Shown here: positions 37,051-46,313 of the stretch, piece after piece
How positions within the stretch are numbered: position 1 is the first letter of the stretch
How the letters are laid out: the number at the start of each line of letters is the position of its first letter
NCBI RefSeq assembly: GCF_020179475.1
Contig: NZ_JAILXZ010000001.1
Span: 186,001 to 250,000, forward strand
Direction of reading: 5' to 3'
DNA length: 64,000 nt
Source: Novosphingobium huizhouense
GTDB lineage: Bacteria; Pseudomonadota; Alphaproteobacteria; Sphingomonadales; Sphingomonadaceae
Translations under genes and position numbers: made by a program
Notes under the pieces: model-generated
Seen by the model: the letters and a program-made list of their open reading frames with translations, nothing else
The model's database searches: none
Told to the model about the DNA's origin: nothing

Positions 37051-37075
37051 CCTTGCGCCGGCGCGGCGGTGCAGC

Positions 37076-37840
37076 TCAGACCGCGGTCATCCCGCCGTCG
37101 ACGACGAACTCGGCGCCGGTCACGTATCTCGCCTCGTCCGAAGCAAGGAACAGGTTCATGTTGGCGATGTCTTCGGGCTCGCCCATGAAGCCCATCGGCA
37201 CCGCGGCGAGCACCGCATCGAAGTTGGCCGCATTGTCCTCCTGCGCCACGCCCTGGATGTTGGTCAGGATCATGCCGGGGTGGACCGAGTTGACGCGGAT
37301 GCCTTCGCGCGCGGTCTCGATCGCAACCGTCTTGCTGAACAGCCGCACCCCGCCCTTGGACGCGGCATAGGCGCTGCAACCCGGCACGCCGATCATCCCC
37401 GCGACCGAGCTGATGTTGATGATCGACCCCTTGGTCGCGGTCTTGCGCATCAGCGCGACCGCCCGGCTGGTGCCGAAGAACACGCTGTCGAGATTGACGC
37501 CGAGCTGGCGGTTCCAGTCCGCGGTCGTCACCTCCGCGATCGGGCCGAGAACGGCGATCCCGGCATTGTTGACGATCACGTCGAGCCGGCCGTCCTCGGC
37601 TTCGATCGCGGCGAACACTGCATCCCACGCCGCCTCGTCGGTCACGTCGTGGCCCATCGCGCGCGCCTGTCCGCCCGCCGCGTTGATCTCGTCGGCGCGG
37701 GCCTGCGCACCGGCAGCGTCGCGGTCGGTGATCCAGACCTTGGCGCCTTCCTCGGCAAAGCGCTTCGCCGTCGCGCTGCCGAGGCCGGGCACCGAGGCGC
37801 CTCCGGTGACGAGCGCGATCTTGCCGGAAAGTCGGGACAT
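37076..37840 (-). CDS. Short-chain dehydrogenase/reductase
   Basis: 254 residues from the ATG at 37840, CGGAG about 10 nt upstream. Classical SDR: TGGASVPGLGSATAKRF (glycine motif with a two-residue insertion compared with TGxxxGxG), NNAG, catalytic Ser in INISSVAG, YAASK and the C-terminal FVVDGGMTAV. The inserted Val-Pro in the cofactor loop is unusual but seen in some family members. A strong terminator (37854-37886) sits between it and the receptor gene upstream, so it needs its own short promoter or read-through. Confidence 0.92.
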   Translation of the reverse strand: MSRLSGKIALVTGGASVPGLGSATAKRFAEEGAKVWITDRDAAGAQARADEINAAGGQARAMGHDVTDEAAWDAVFAAIEAEDGRLDVIVNNAGIAVLGPIAEVTTADWNRQLGVNLDSVFFGTSRAVALMRKTATKGSIINISSVAGMIGVPGCSAYAASKGGVRLFSKTVAIETAREGIRVNSVHPGMILTNIQGVAQEDNAANFDAVLAAVPMGFMGEPEDIANMNLFLASDEARYVTGAEFVVDGGMTAV

Positions 37841-37853
37841 TACAGAACTCCGT

Positions 37854-37886
37854 AAAAAAAGGGGCGAGGCCGCAAGGCCCCGCCCC
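37854..37886 (-). terminator. Terminator of the TBDR at 37920
   Basis: On the minus strand GGGGCGGGGCC pairs with GGCCTCGCCCC around a TTGC loop (37861-37886), followed by seven T (37854-37860). It starts 34 nt after the receptor stop. Confidence 0.92.
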
Positions 37887-37919
37887 CGAGGGTGGTAGAG
37901 AGTTTACACCGCGCCGGCG

Positions 37920-40262
37920 TCAGAACTTGATGCCGATCGTGCCGCCGAAGGTGCGCGGCTCGAGCGCCATGCCGAACGACCACAGCCCGGCCACGGTGAA
38001 CGCGTGGGTCGTAGTGCGGATGTCGGCGAGGTTGCGGCCGAACACGCGGAAGTAGGCCTCCGAGCCGTTCGACAGGTTGAAGTTGAACGTCATGCTGGCG
38101 TCGACCAGGTCCTGCGTGACGGTGCGGACCCGCGGGTCGTTGCCGTTGACGGTAATGCCGGTGATCTTGCCTGCGGCGTCCTTGGCCACGGTCTGCGAGG
38201 CGACCGAGAGCTGCTCGTCGTAAGGACTGATGTGGCGCCAGCCGACGTTGGTCACGACCTTGCCGAAACTCGTCGGCAGGGTGTGCTCGAGCCCGAGCGA
38301 GCCGGTGAACTTGGGCGCGTAGATCAGCCGGTTGGCCGAGAAGTCGACCGGGACCAGGCCGGTCGGTGCGGCAGCGTCGGGGCTGCAACGATTGACCGCT
38401 TCGGCTCCCCCGGCAACGCCGCAGGTGACGAAGTTGCGGAAGTGCGATTCCATGTACGCGGCCGAGGCGGTGATCTTCAGGTTGTTCGAGACGCGGAAGC
38501 TGCCGTCCATCTCGATGCCCTTGATCAGCGCGCCGCCCGGCACGTTGCCGGTGATCGTCTGGTTGCCGGTCGGACCGCCGGGCACGGTCAGGTTCTGCTG
38601 CATGTCCTTGTAGTCGGACACGTAGCCGGCCAGGTTGAGCTCGAGCTTGCGGTCGAACGCGGCGAGCTTCGCGCCGATTTCGAAAGCGTCGACCGTCTCG
38701 GGCTGGAACGGCGTGCTGGCGGTCTCGGCAGTCGCGGCGCGCGGGCTGAAGCCGCCCGAACGATAGCCGCGCGACCATGAGGCATAGACCATCAGATCGT
38801 TGTTCGGACGATAGTCGATGCCGACCTTCGGCGTGAACTTGCTGAAGCTTGCGTCACCCTTGCCGATCAGGCCGGACGTGGCGAAGCTGTTGGTCAGCTT
38901 CTTGTTGTCGTGGCTCCAGCGACCGCCGAACGACAGGCGGACCTTGTCGACCACTTCCCAGTTGAAGTCGCCGAAGAAGGCATAGCTTTCGGTCTTGCCT
39001 TCGACATGCTGGGCGTTCTTGTCGAAATCGACCGGGGGCACGTCGGGCGAGAAGCCGAACACGCGCGACCATTGCGTCAGGTCGTAGCTCGACTTGAAGA
39101 AGTACCCGCCGACGACGTAGTCAAAGCCGTCCATCAGCTTGCCGGCCGCGCGCAGTTCCTGGCTGAACTGGGTGTAGTGCTGGCGACGATCGACATAGTA
39201 CAGGTCGGTCGACGAACCGTCGAAGTCCTGCGTCTGCGTCTCCTTCGAATGGCGCCAGCCGGTGATCGAGGTCAGCTTCACCGCATCGAGATCGAGGTTC
39301 ATCTCCAGCGTGCCGTTGGGCGCATTGTACCGGCTCGACGCGGCCGCGCCGAAGGTGGTGTAGAGGTCGTCGGTGGTGTTGCGGTTGCATTCGCGCGCCG
39401 GGATGAAGCCGCAGAACACTTCGCCGGTCTTGGTGATGTTGCTCACCACCGGGTCGAAGGTCTGGACGACGTTCTCGATCGTGAACTGCGCATCGAACGC
39501 GCTGCCGGTCGGCTTGAACAGCAGGCTCGCGCCATAGCTGTCGCCCTTGCTCCAGCCGGCATCGACGTTGCGGACGACGTTGCGGTAGAAGCCGTCGGTC
39601 TGGTTGTGGAAGTACCAGGCCTTGATGCCCCAGGTCTCGCCGTCGCCGTAGTTGGCGATCGCCTTGGCCGCCCAGGTGTTCCAGCGGCCATAGGTCAGCT
39701 CGGCCTTCAGGCCCGGCTCCATCGTCGGCTTGCTGCGGGTGATGTTGATCACGCCGCCGATGGTGTTGGCGCCGAACAGCGTGCCCTGCGGTCCGCGCAG
39801 CACTTCGATCTGCGCGATGTCGAAGGCATCCTGCAGCTGGCCGGTGTTGGTGCCGATGGTGACGCCATCGACGACGACGCCGACGGTCGGGGTCTGCGAC
39901 TTCTCGATGTCGGCATAGGTCAGGCCGCGGATCGAGATGTTGGCGGCCTGCGCGCCCGAATTCTGCTGGGTGATGAGCAGGCCGGGCGCCGCGCCCTGGA
40001 GATCGCCGATGTTCACCGCCGCCTTGGCTTCGAGCATCGCGGTGTTGACCGCGGTGATCGCGACCGGGGTCGACTGCAGCGTTTCGTCGCGGCGGCGGGC
40101 GGTCACGATGATCGCGCCATCGTCGACCGCCGTGGCGTCGGCCTGCGCGGTCTGCGGCGCCTGCGCCTGTTCGTCCGCGGCGAAGGCGGGCGCCGAAAGT
40201 GCGATTGTCGAAATGCCAGCGAGAGCGGCCAGCGTGGCCCTCCGCGCGAACGCGTTACCCAT
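37920..40262 (-). CDS. TonB-dependent receptor (4 of 4)
   Basis: 780 residues from the ATG at 40262, with GGGAGGA upstream; the signal peptide MGNAFARRATLAALAGISTIALSAPAFA confirms it. TonB box: GAIIVTARRRDETLQ. Plug: NIGDLQGAAPGLLIT ... ISIRGLTYADIEKSQTPTVG ... IEVLRGPQGTLFGANTIGGVINI. The barrel ends in GGTIGIKF. It is close to the receptor at 33511 in the plug. It is divergent from the MDR/SDR pair at 40416, so uptake and reduction of the same compound may be co-regulated from the 153-nt region between them. Confidence 0.96.
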   Translation of the reverse strand: MGNAFARRATLAALAGISTIALSAPAFAADEQAQAPQTAQADATAVDDGAIIVTARRRDETLQSTPVAITAVNTAMLEAKAAVNIGDLQGAAPGLLITQQNSGAQAANISIRGLTYADIEKSQTPTVGVVVDGVTIGTNTGQLQDAFDIAQIEVLRGPQGTLFGANTIGGVINITRSKPTMEPGLKAELTYGRWNTWAAKAIANYGDGETWGIKAWYFHNQTDGFYRNVVRNVDAGWSKGDSYGASLLFKPTGSAFDAQFTIENVVQTFDPVVSNITKTGEVFCGFIPARECNRNTTDDLYTTFGAAASSRYNAPNGTLEMNLDLDAVKLTSITGWRHSKETQTQDFDGSSTDLYYVDRRQHYTQFSQELRAAGKLMDGFDYVVGGYFFKSSYDLTQWSRVFGFSPDVPPVDFDKNAQHVEGKTESYAFFGDFNWEVVDKVRLSFGGRWSHDNKKLTNSFATSGLIGKGDASFSKFTPKVGIDYRPNNDLMVYASWSRGYRSGGFSPRAATAETASTPFQPETVDAFEIGAKLAAFDRKLELNLAGYVSDYKDMQQNLTVPGGPTGNQTITGNVPGGALIKGIEMDGSFRVSNNLKITASAAYMESHFRNFVTCGVAGGAEAVNRCSPDAAAPTGLVPVDFSANRLIYAPKFTGSLGLEHTLPTSFGKVVTNVGWRHISPYDEQLSVASQTVAKDAAGKITGITVNGNDPRVRTVTQDLVDASMTFNFNLSNGSEAYFRVFGRNLADIRTTTHAFTVAGLWSFGMALEPRTFGGTIGIKF

Positions 40263-40415
40263 GTCATCCTCCCATGGCCGAACGGCGCATCGTTGACGCC
40301 GTTTCCACGCTGCCAATCCTGACACCACCGCTGCCCGAACCAACTGCAACTTGTTACAGGTGTGTCCCGTGCGCCGCAGGGCATGCTTCGGACAAGATAA
40401 GGGAGAGTACGCAAG

Positions 40416-41438
40416 ATGTCCGTGAATCGCCGATTCCTGCTGGCTCGCCGCCCCCATGGCGAACCCGTGCCGCAAGATTTCGACCTCGTCTCCGAGCCGA
40501 TCCCGCACGCGCCCGAGGGCGGCTTCGTGGTCCGCAACTGCTATGCCTCGCTCGATCCCGCGCAGCGCGGGTGGATGGACGATGCGCCCAGCTACATGCC
40601 GCCGATCCCGCTCGGCGATCCGGTGCGCGCGACCACGGTGGGCGTCGTATCGGCTTCGAATACCGACGAATTCCAGGTCGGCGACTGGGTCATGGGTCTC
40701 AACGCGCTCGAGGATTACTCGGTCAACCAGGCCGGCGGCTTCACGATGAAGGTGGACCCTTCACTGGTCGATTCGCCCTCGAAGTTCCTCTCGGCGATGG
40801 GCGCCGTCGGCCTCACCGCCTATTTCGGCCTCGTCGACGTGGCCAAGCCCCGGCCCGGCGAAACGCTGCTGGTTTCGGGCGCGGCGGGCGCGGTGGGCTC
40901 GGCGGTCGGCCAGATCGGCAAGATCATGGGCGCGCGGGTCATCGGCATCGCCGGCGGGGCGGCCAAGTGCCGCCGCCTGCTCGACGACTACGGCTTCGAT
41001 GTCGCCATCGACTACAAGGGCAAGAGCGTCGACCAGCTCGCCGCCGAGATCCGCGCCGCCGCGCCCGAAGGCGCCGACGTGGTCTTCGAGAACGTCGGCG
41101 GCGATGTCATGGACGCCGAGCTGATGAACCTCGCCAAGCATGCGCGGATCGTGCTGTGCGGCCTGATCAGCGAATACAATTCGCCGCAGAAGATCGGCGT
41201 GCGCAACCTGTGGCAGGTGCTGGCGCAGCAGGCGACGCTCTACGGCTATCTGATCATGGACTATGCCCCGCGCTTTGCCGAAGGCGGGGCGGTCATGGCC
41301 GGATGGATGGCGCAAGGCCGGCTGCGCATCGACGAGGACGTGCAGGAGGGGCTCGAGAACGCCTACGCCGCGTTCATGCGGCTGTTCACCGGGGCCAACA
41401 CCGGCAAGCTCGTGCTGAAGATCGCCGATGGCCTGTGA
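40416..41438 (+). CDS. Zinc-independent MDR, NADP-dependent enone/alkenal reductase-like
   Basis: 340 residues from the ATG at 40416, preceded by AAGGGAGAG. Third member of this reductase group here: RRFLLARRPHGEPVPQDFDL, NCYASLDPAQRGWMDDAPSYMPP, the nucleotide motif GAAGAVGSAVGQIGK, RVIGIAGGAAKCRRL, VFENVGGDVMDAEL and NLWQVLAQQATLYGYL. It keeps the tyrosine-containing loop and lacks zinc ligands. Likely reduction of an alpha,beta-unsaturated ketone or acyl group with NADPH. Its end overlaps the next SDR start by 11 nt, so the two form an operon. Confidence 0.92.
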   Translation: MSVNRRFLLARRPHGEPVPQDFDLVSEPIPHAPEGGFVVRNCYASLDPAQRGWMDDAPSYMPPIPLGDPVRATTVGVVSASNTDEFQVGDWVMGLNALEDYSVNQAGGFTMKVDPSLVDSPSKFLSAMGAVGLTAYFGLVDVAKPRPGETLLVSGAAGAVGSAVGQIGKIMGARVIGIAGGAAKCRRLLDDYGFDVAIDYKGKSVDQLAAEIRAAAPEGADVVFENVGGDVMDAELMNLAKHARIVLCGLISEYNSPQKIGVRNLWQVLAQQATLYGYLIMDYAPRFAEGGAVMAGWMAQGRLRIDEDVQEGLENAYAAFMRLFTGANTGKLVLKIADGL

Positions 41439-42144
41439 GCGCCTCAAGGGCCGCAAGGCCATCGTCACGGGCGCCGGATCGGGCATCGGCGCGGCCGTCG
41501 CGGCACGGTTGCGGGCCGAGGGGGCGCAGGTCTTGACCTGCGACCTGAAAGGCGAAGTCGACCATCTCGCCGACGTCGCCGCGCAAGGCGCGAGCGCCGA
41601 TCTCGTCGCGCGGGCGGTGGTGGCGATGGGCGGGCTCGACACGCTGGTGCCCTGCGCCGGCATCAGCGCCTTCACCCCGCTCGAAGGACACGAGGACGCC
41701 TATTTCGAGCGCGTCTTCGCGGTGAACGTGTTCGCGGTGTTCCGGCTGGTGCGCGATGCGGTGCCCCTGCTCAAGGCGGCGGGCAACGGGCGGATCGTGA
41801 CGATCGGCTCGACCACCTCGAGCTTCGGCGACGAGGGCCTTGCCGCCTATGCCGCATCCAAGCACGCGGTGCTCGGCCTGACGAAGGCGATCGCCGCCGA
41901 GCTCGGTCCGTTTGGCGTTACCGCAACTTGCGTCCAGCCCGGCGCGATCGACACGCCGATGACCGCGCCCGCCTTCACCGAGATGCCCGAATACAAGACG
42001 TTCTGGGAGAACAAGGCGTCGTTGCGCCGGCTCGGCGAGCCGCAGGACATCGCCGACGTCGTCGCCTTCCTGTGCAGCGACGACGCGCGGTTCGTCACCG
42101 GCCACGGCCTGTGGGTCGACGGCGGGGCGATGGCGCGGCACTAG
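41428..42144 (+). CDS. Short-chain dehydrogenase/reductase
   Basis: 238 residues from the ATG at 41428, inside the 3' end of the reductase gene (11-nt overlap). SDR motifs: TGAGSGIGAAVA, the acidic residue after beta-2 in TCDLKGEVDH (favours NAD), CAGIS in place of the usual NNAG, catalytic Ser in IGSTTSSFG, YAASK and the C-terminal LWVDGGAMARH. The 'PCAGIS' variant of the NNAG motif is found in several catabolic SDRs. It is expected to work together with the upstream reductase. The stop is 26 nt from the stop of the convergent VOC gene. Confidence 0.92.
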   Translation: MACERLKGRKAIVTGAGSGIGAAVAARLRAEGAQVLTCDLKGEVDHLADVAAQGASADLVARAVVAMGGLDTLVPCAGISAFTPLEGHEDAYFERVFAVNVFAVFRLVRDAVPLLKAAGNGRIVTIGSTTSSFGDEGLAAYAASKHAVLGLTKAIAAELGPFGVTATCVQPGAIDTPMTAPAFTEMPEYKTFWENKASLRRLGEPQDIADVVAFLCSDDARFVTGHGLWVDGGAMARH

Positions 42145-42169
42145 GCCCCGCGTCATCGCCCGCGCCGTT

Positions 42170-42697
42170 TCACGACGGTGCGATCACGCCCTCGCCTTCA
42201 CGCCAGACCGGGCGGATCTGGGCGTCCGAATAGATCTCCATGATCTCGAACACGTTGCCGAAGAAGTCGCGGCAATAGGTCGCGGCATAGCCCTGCTTGC
42301 GGCCCTCCTCGTCCACCGTGATGCCCCCCATCGACGGCGGCGTGTGGACGCGGATTCCGGCCTCGAGCAGCCGCCGGTAGCAGGCCTGGACGTCCTCCAC
42401 CTGCACCGCGAAGTGGGTGTAGCCGTAGCGGTTGACCCCTTGGTCGGGATCCTGCGGCGCCGAGCGGGGTGCGAGGTATTCGAAGACCTCGATATGCGCA
42501 TTGCCGAGCCGGCACATGAACTGGCGCGCCGCGCTGTCCTTGAGCCCGACGACCGCATCGATGAACGGATTGGCGCTCCATTCGAACGGCGGGCCGACCT
42601 CCTCGGCGCCGAGCAGGTCGATGTAGAATTCGCGCGCCTTGTCGAGATCGGGGACCGACACCCCGACGTGCTGGATGCCGCGGGCCCCGATCGTCAT
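42170..42697 (-). CDS. VOC-family (glyoxalase/dioxygenase-fold) protein
   Basis: 175 residues from the ATG at 42697, 13 nt downstream of the SDR stop at 42711, so both are in one operon. Sequence: RGIQHVGVSVPDLDKAREFYIDLLG, then ARQFMCRLGNAHIEVFEY, then YGYTHFAVQVEDVQACYRRLLEAGI and FFGNVFEIMEIY. His (HVGV), Glu (IEVFEY), His (THFAV) and Glu (FEIMEI) fit the four metal-ligand positions. This is a typical VOC enzyme, for example an extradiol-type dioxygenase, epimerase or lactoylglutathione-lyase-like protein. The substrate is not predictable. Confidence 0.9.
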   Translation of the reverse strand: MTIGARGIQHVGVSVPDLDKAREFYIDLLGAEEVGPPFEWSANPFIDAVVGLKDSAARQFMCRLGNAHIEVFEYLAPRSAPQDPDQGVNRYGYTHFAVQVEDVQACYRRLLEAGIRVHTPPSMGGITVDEEGRKQGYAATYCRDFFGNVFEIMEIYSDAQIRPVWREGEGVIAPS

Positions 42698-42710
42698 GGC
42701 CTCGCCGCCT

Positions 42711-43472
42711 TCAGAACTGGACGCGCTTGGTGTAGCCGCCGTCGATCACGACGTTGGTGCCGGTGGTGTAGGACGAGGCCGGGCTGGCGAGGAACACGAT
42801 GGTCTTTGCGACCTCTTCGGGGCCGCCCCAGCGGCCGAGCGCGAACTGCGCCTGGGTGGCGTTGTAGAGATCGGGCACGGCGCTTTCGATCGCTTCCCAG
42901 TTGCCGCCGGCGAACTTGATCGGCCCGGGCGAGACGGTGTTGACGCGGATGCCCTTGGGACCGAGCGCCTGGCTCAGCTGGCCGGCATAGACGATCAGCG
43001 CGCCCTTGAGCGCGTTGTAGCCCTGCGGCACGATGAAGGTCTCGAGCCCGGCGGTCGAAGCGGTGATCACGATCGAGCCCTCGCCACTCCTGCTCAGCGC
43101 CTCGTCGAGCACTTCGGCGCCGATCACCGCGCCCATGATATCGAAGTCGAGCGTCTTGTGCCAGTCGCCCGTGGCGCCGGCGCCCGAGGTCGAGATCATC
43201 GGCACGAAGATGTCGCAGCCGCCGAGCGCCGCCTCGGCCTGCTGGAGCCAGGCGCGATAGGCGTCGTGGCCGGCTTCCATGTCGAAGGCCGAACCGTGGA
43301 CCTTGCCGCCATGCGCCTCGAGCGCGGCGACGGTCTCGGCGACCTGCTCGGCATTGCGCGAGCAGAACGCGACGTCCGCGCCCTCGGCCGCGAACAGTTC
43401 GACGGTGGCGCGACCGATGCCGCGGCTGCCGCCGGTCAGAATGACTTTCTTGCCCTTGAGGCCCAGATCCAT
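42711..43472 (-). CDS. Short-chain dehydrogenase/reductase
   Basis: 253 residues from the ATG at 43472, GAGGAGA just upstream. The cofactor motif is TGGSRGIGRATVE, and Arg in FCSRNAEQV suggests NADP(H). The usual NNAG block is replaced by VPMISTSGAG, similar to SDR enzymes that act on oxo-acyl or hydroxy-acyl compounds. Catalytic Ser lies in ITASTAG and Y-x3-K in YNALK; the C-terminus is VVIDGGYTKRVQF. First gene of a two-gene unit with the VOC protein. Divergent from the homocysteine methyltransferase-like gene. Confidence 0.92.
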   Translation of the reverse strand: MDLGLKGKKVILTGGSRGIGRATVELFAAEGADVAFCSRNAEQVAETVAALEAHGGKVHGSAFDMEAGHDAYRAWLQQAEAALGGCDIFVPMISTSGAGATGDWHKTLDFDIMGAVIGAEVLDEALSRSGEGSIVITASTAGLETFIVPQGYNALKGALIVYAGQLSQALGPKGIRVNTVSPGPIKFAGGNWEAIESAVPDLYNATQAQFALGRWGGPEEVAKTIVFLASPASSYTTGTNVVIDGGYTKRVQF

Positions 43473-43626
43473 GACGTTCTCCTCGATCCCGTAAGGTTCG
43501 TTGTCGGTTGCTTGGCGCGGACGATGCCCGGCGCGCGCGCAGGGTGGCACTGCCCTTTTTGTCAGGACCGGGCAAAACCCCCGGCCGCGCTTGCATCGCG
43601 CGCCGGCGCGGGCCTAGATCGCACGG

Positions 43627-44523
43627 ATGACGCAGGTCCTGATCCTCGACGGCGGCACCGGCCGCGAACTCGCCCGCAGCGGCGCCCCGTTCCGCCAGCC
43701 CGAGTGGTCCGCTCTCGCGCTGATCGAGGCGCCGGAATACGTGTCGCGGGTCCACCACGCCTACATCGCGGCGGGCGCCGACGTGATCACCACCAATTCC
43801 TACGCCGTCGTGCCCTTCCACATTTCCGAGGAGCGCTTCGCCCGCGACGGCGCGCGGCTGGCCGCACTGGCCGGCCGTCTGGCGCGGGAGGCGGCCGATG
43901 GCGCCGCCCGCCCGGTGCGCGTCGCCGGCTCGCTGCCGCCGGTCTGCGGCTCCTACCGCCCCGACCTCGTCGATCTCGACCGGGCGCGGCCGGTGCTCGA
44001 AGTGCTGGTCGAAGCCCTCGCGCCCCACGTCGACCACTGGCAGGCCGAAACGCTGTCCGCGCTCGCCGAGGCCGAGCTCGTCGCGCGTCTCGTCGCCGGC
44101 ACGGGCAAGCCGCTGTGGCTCAGCTTCACGCTGCAGGACGAGGACACCGGCGCGGCTCCGGCGCTGCGCTCGGGCGAGAGCGTCGAGGAAGCGGTCGACC
44201 TTGCCCTGCGCGCGGGCGCGCAGGCGCTGCTGTTCAACTGCTCGCAGCCCGAAGTGATGCTTTCCGCGGTGGAGCAGGCGCGCGCTGCGGGCGCCGCAGG
44301 CCGCGCGCTGCCGATCGGCGTCTATGCCAACGCCTTCCCGCCGATGAACAGCGATTCCGAAGCCAATTCCGGGCTCGACCCGATCCGCGAGGACCTGACG
44401 CCCGAAGGCTATGCGGCCTTCGCCCGCGCCTGGGCGCAGGCGGGAGCGTCGATCATCGGCGGATGCTGCGGGATCGGCCCCGAGCACATCGCCGAGCTTG
44501 CAAGGCTTCGCGCCACGGCCTGA
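43627..44523 (+). CDS. Homocysteine S-methyltransferase family protein
   Basis: 298 residues from the ATG at 43627; no strong ribosome site is visible. It is a TIM-barrel, zinc-dependent methyltransferase: ILDGGTGRELARSG at the start, AGADVITTNSYAVVPFHI, and zinc cysteines in LLFNCSQPEVM and IIGGCCGIGPEHI. The domain is that of MmuM/BHMT-type enzymes, which transfer a methyl group from S-methylmethionine, betaine or a similar donor to homocysteine. There is no cobalamin domain. It is convergent with the acyl-CoA ligase (stops 5 nt apart). Whether it serves methionine salvage or demethylation of a methylated substrate in the cluster is open. Confidence 0.92.
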   Translation: MTQVLILDGGTGRELARSGAPFRQPEWSALALIEAPEYVSRVHHAYIAAGADVITTNSYAVVPFHISEERFARDGARLAALAGRLAREAADGAARPVRVAGSLPPVCGSYRPDLVDLDRARPVLEVLVEALAPHVDHWQAETLSALAEAELVARLVAGTGKPLWLSFTLQDEDTGAAPALRSGESVEEAVDLALRAGAQALLFNCSQPEVMLSAVEQARAAGAAGRALPIGVYANAFPPMNSDSEANSGLDPIREDLTPEGYAAFARAWAQAGASIIGGCCGIGPEHIAELARLRATA

Positions 44524-44527
44524 GCCG

Positions 44528-46156
44528 TCAGGCCGGCGCCGCCACCCTTTTCTTGATGTCTGCGCGCAACTGGTCCTTGCGGACCTTGCCGCTCGCGGTG
44601 CGCGGGAAATCGTCGACGAACTCGAAGCGCTCGGGAATCTTCTGCTTGGCGAGCCCGCTCGCGCCGACATGCGCGGCAAGCGCCCCAGCATCGGCCTTGT
44701 CCGACAGGATCACGTAGGCGCACACGCCCTCGCCCAGCCGCGCGTGCGGCATCGCGACGACGCTCGCCTCGCGCACCGCCGGATGCGTGTGCAGCACGTC
44801 CTCGATCTCCTTGGCCGAGATGTTCTCGCCGCCACGGATGATCAGGTCCTTCTTGCGCCCGGTGATGGTGATCGCGCCATCGGCCGACAGCACGCCGAGG
44901 TCGCCGGTGCGGAAATAGCCGTCGGCGGTGATCGCCTCGGCGCTCTGCTGCGCATCGGCATAGCCGAGCATCATCGCGGGGCCCCGGGCGAGGATCTCGC
45001 CCTCTTGCCCGAGCGGCAGGTCGTTGTCCGCGCCATCGACGATGCGCACCTCGTAGTCGACGACCTCGCCGTCGGTGGTCGCGGCAAGCTGCGGATCGTT
45101 CGGCCAGCCGAAGCTGACGAGCGGCACTTCCGAGGCGCCGAACACGCGGAAGGCATGGGCATTGTCGAATGCCGCGTCCGCCGCCGGGATCAGGTCGTTG
45201 GGCACCGCCGCGCCCCCGCAGGCGAAGAAGCGGAAGCTGGGCGCCCCGGTTCCCGCCGCGCGGGCCGCTGCCGCCAGCTCGACCAGGAAGGGCGTCGCCG
45301 CGACCGTGCCGACGAGGCCGTGGCGCTCGATCAGCGCCAGCGCCTCGCGCGCGTCCCAGGCTTCCATCAGCACCGAGCGGATGCCGCAGATGAGCGGGGC
45401 CTCGAGCCCGTTGGCATAGCCCGAGACATGCGTGACCGGCGATGGCATCAGCGTCGCCTCGCCTGCCTTCAACCCCCAGTGCTCGCCGCTGCGCGCGACG
45501 ATCCGCTGCAGCGTCGCGTGGCTGTGCAGCACGCCCTTGGGCCGGCCGGTGGTGCCCGAGGTGTAGAGCACCATCTTCACGCCCAGCGGATCGACCGTCG
45601 GGCGCTCGAACCGCATCCCGCGTCCCTGGGCGACGAGCGCGGCGAAGTCGTCCGGCCCCTCGCCCCGCACCGTGAACACGTGCGCGAGATCGGGCAGCGC
45701 GGCCTGGCAGCGCCGCGCCATTGCCGCATAGTCGACCTTGCGGAAGCTCTCGGGCACGAAGATCGCGCGCGCGCGGCAATCGGCGAGCATCATCGTCACT
45801 TCGGCGTCGCGGTAGATCGGCACGATCGGGTTGACCACCCAGCCGCCGAGCGCCGCGGCAAGGTTGATCGCCGCAGCCTCGCGCCAGTTGGGCACCTGGA
45901 AGGCGATGACCTCGCCGGGCAGGAGCCCCCGCGCGGCGAGCGCCGCCGCCAGCGCCTGCGCCTCGGCGAGCAGCGTGGCGAAGGTGTGGCTGCCCTCGGC
46001 GTCAACCATGCAGACGAAGTCGGGGTCACTCGCCGCCCGCGCGATCGCAAGGTCGGCAATTGTGGTCGGCTGGTAGGCTCCGGCGGCGACATAGGCCGCG
46101 TGATGAGCCGGAGGAATTGCAAGCCACTCCCATGGCGGCGTCGTTGTCGTGCGCAT
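44528..46156 (-). CDS. AMP-binding acyl-CoA synthetase / CoA ligase
   Basis: 542 residues from the ATG at 46156. ANL-superfamily enzyme that activates a carboxylic acid with ATP and CoA. Motifs: the P-loop-like LYTSGTTGRPKGV (A3), ACGGAAVP (A4), FRVFGASEVP (A5, in place of the YG.TE form), FRTGDLGVLSADG (A7), GRKKDLIIRGGENIS (A8) and the C-terminal catalytic Lys in RTASGKVRKDQLR (A10). The N-terminal WEWLAIPPAHHAAYVAAGAY resembles cyclohexanecarboxylate/short-branched acid ligases. It would start CoA-dependent beta-oxidation in this cluster together with the thiolase at 53229. Divergent from the Rieske oxygenase (157 nt). Confidence 0.93.
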   Translation of the reverse strand: MRTTTTPPWEWLAIPPAHHAAYVAAGAYQPTTIADLAIARAASDPDFVCMVDAEGSHTFATLLAEAQALAAALAARGLLPGEVIAFQVPNWREAAAINLAAALGGWVVNPIVPIYRDAEVTMMLADCRARAIFVPESFRKVDYAAMARRCQAALPDLAHVFTVRGEGPDDFAALVAQGRGMRFERPTVDPLGVKMVLYTSGTTGRPKGVLHSHATLQRIVARSGEHWGLKAGEATLMPSPVTHVSGYANGLEAPLICGIRSVLMEAWDAREALALIERHGLVGTVAATPFLVELAAAARAAGTGAPSFRFFACGGAAVPNDLIPAADAAFDNAHAFRVFGASEVPLVSFGWPNDPQLAATTDGEVVDYEVRIVDGADNDLPLGQEGEILARGPAMMLGYADAQQSAEAITADGYFRTGDLGVLSADGAITITGRKKDLIIRGGENISAKEIEDVLHTHPAVREASVVAMPHARLGEGVCAYVILSDKADAGALAAHVGASGLAKQKIPERFEFVDDFPRTASGKVRKDQLRADIKKRVAAPA

Positions 46157-46313
46157 GGCGCCCTCATCCGTCCCCGCGACGATGGCCTCAATTGGTCAAA
46201 GGGAGAGGCGGCCACCTGCCAAGTGTCACAGCTTTTCCCTCGTCGCCAAATCGGCGATGTCGAACCGGACAAGTCCGAACGGACCGCCTGACCCCTTGGG
46301 AGATTTCAACGCC

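Noticed and set aside
43551..43626. Possible SAM or SAH riboswitch before the homocysteine methyltransferase-like gene
   Set aside because: The 76-nt leader has GC-rich palindromes but no arrangement that I recognise as a known SAM/SAH riboswitch.
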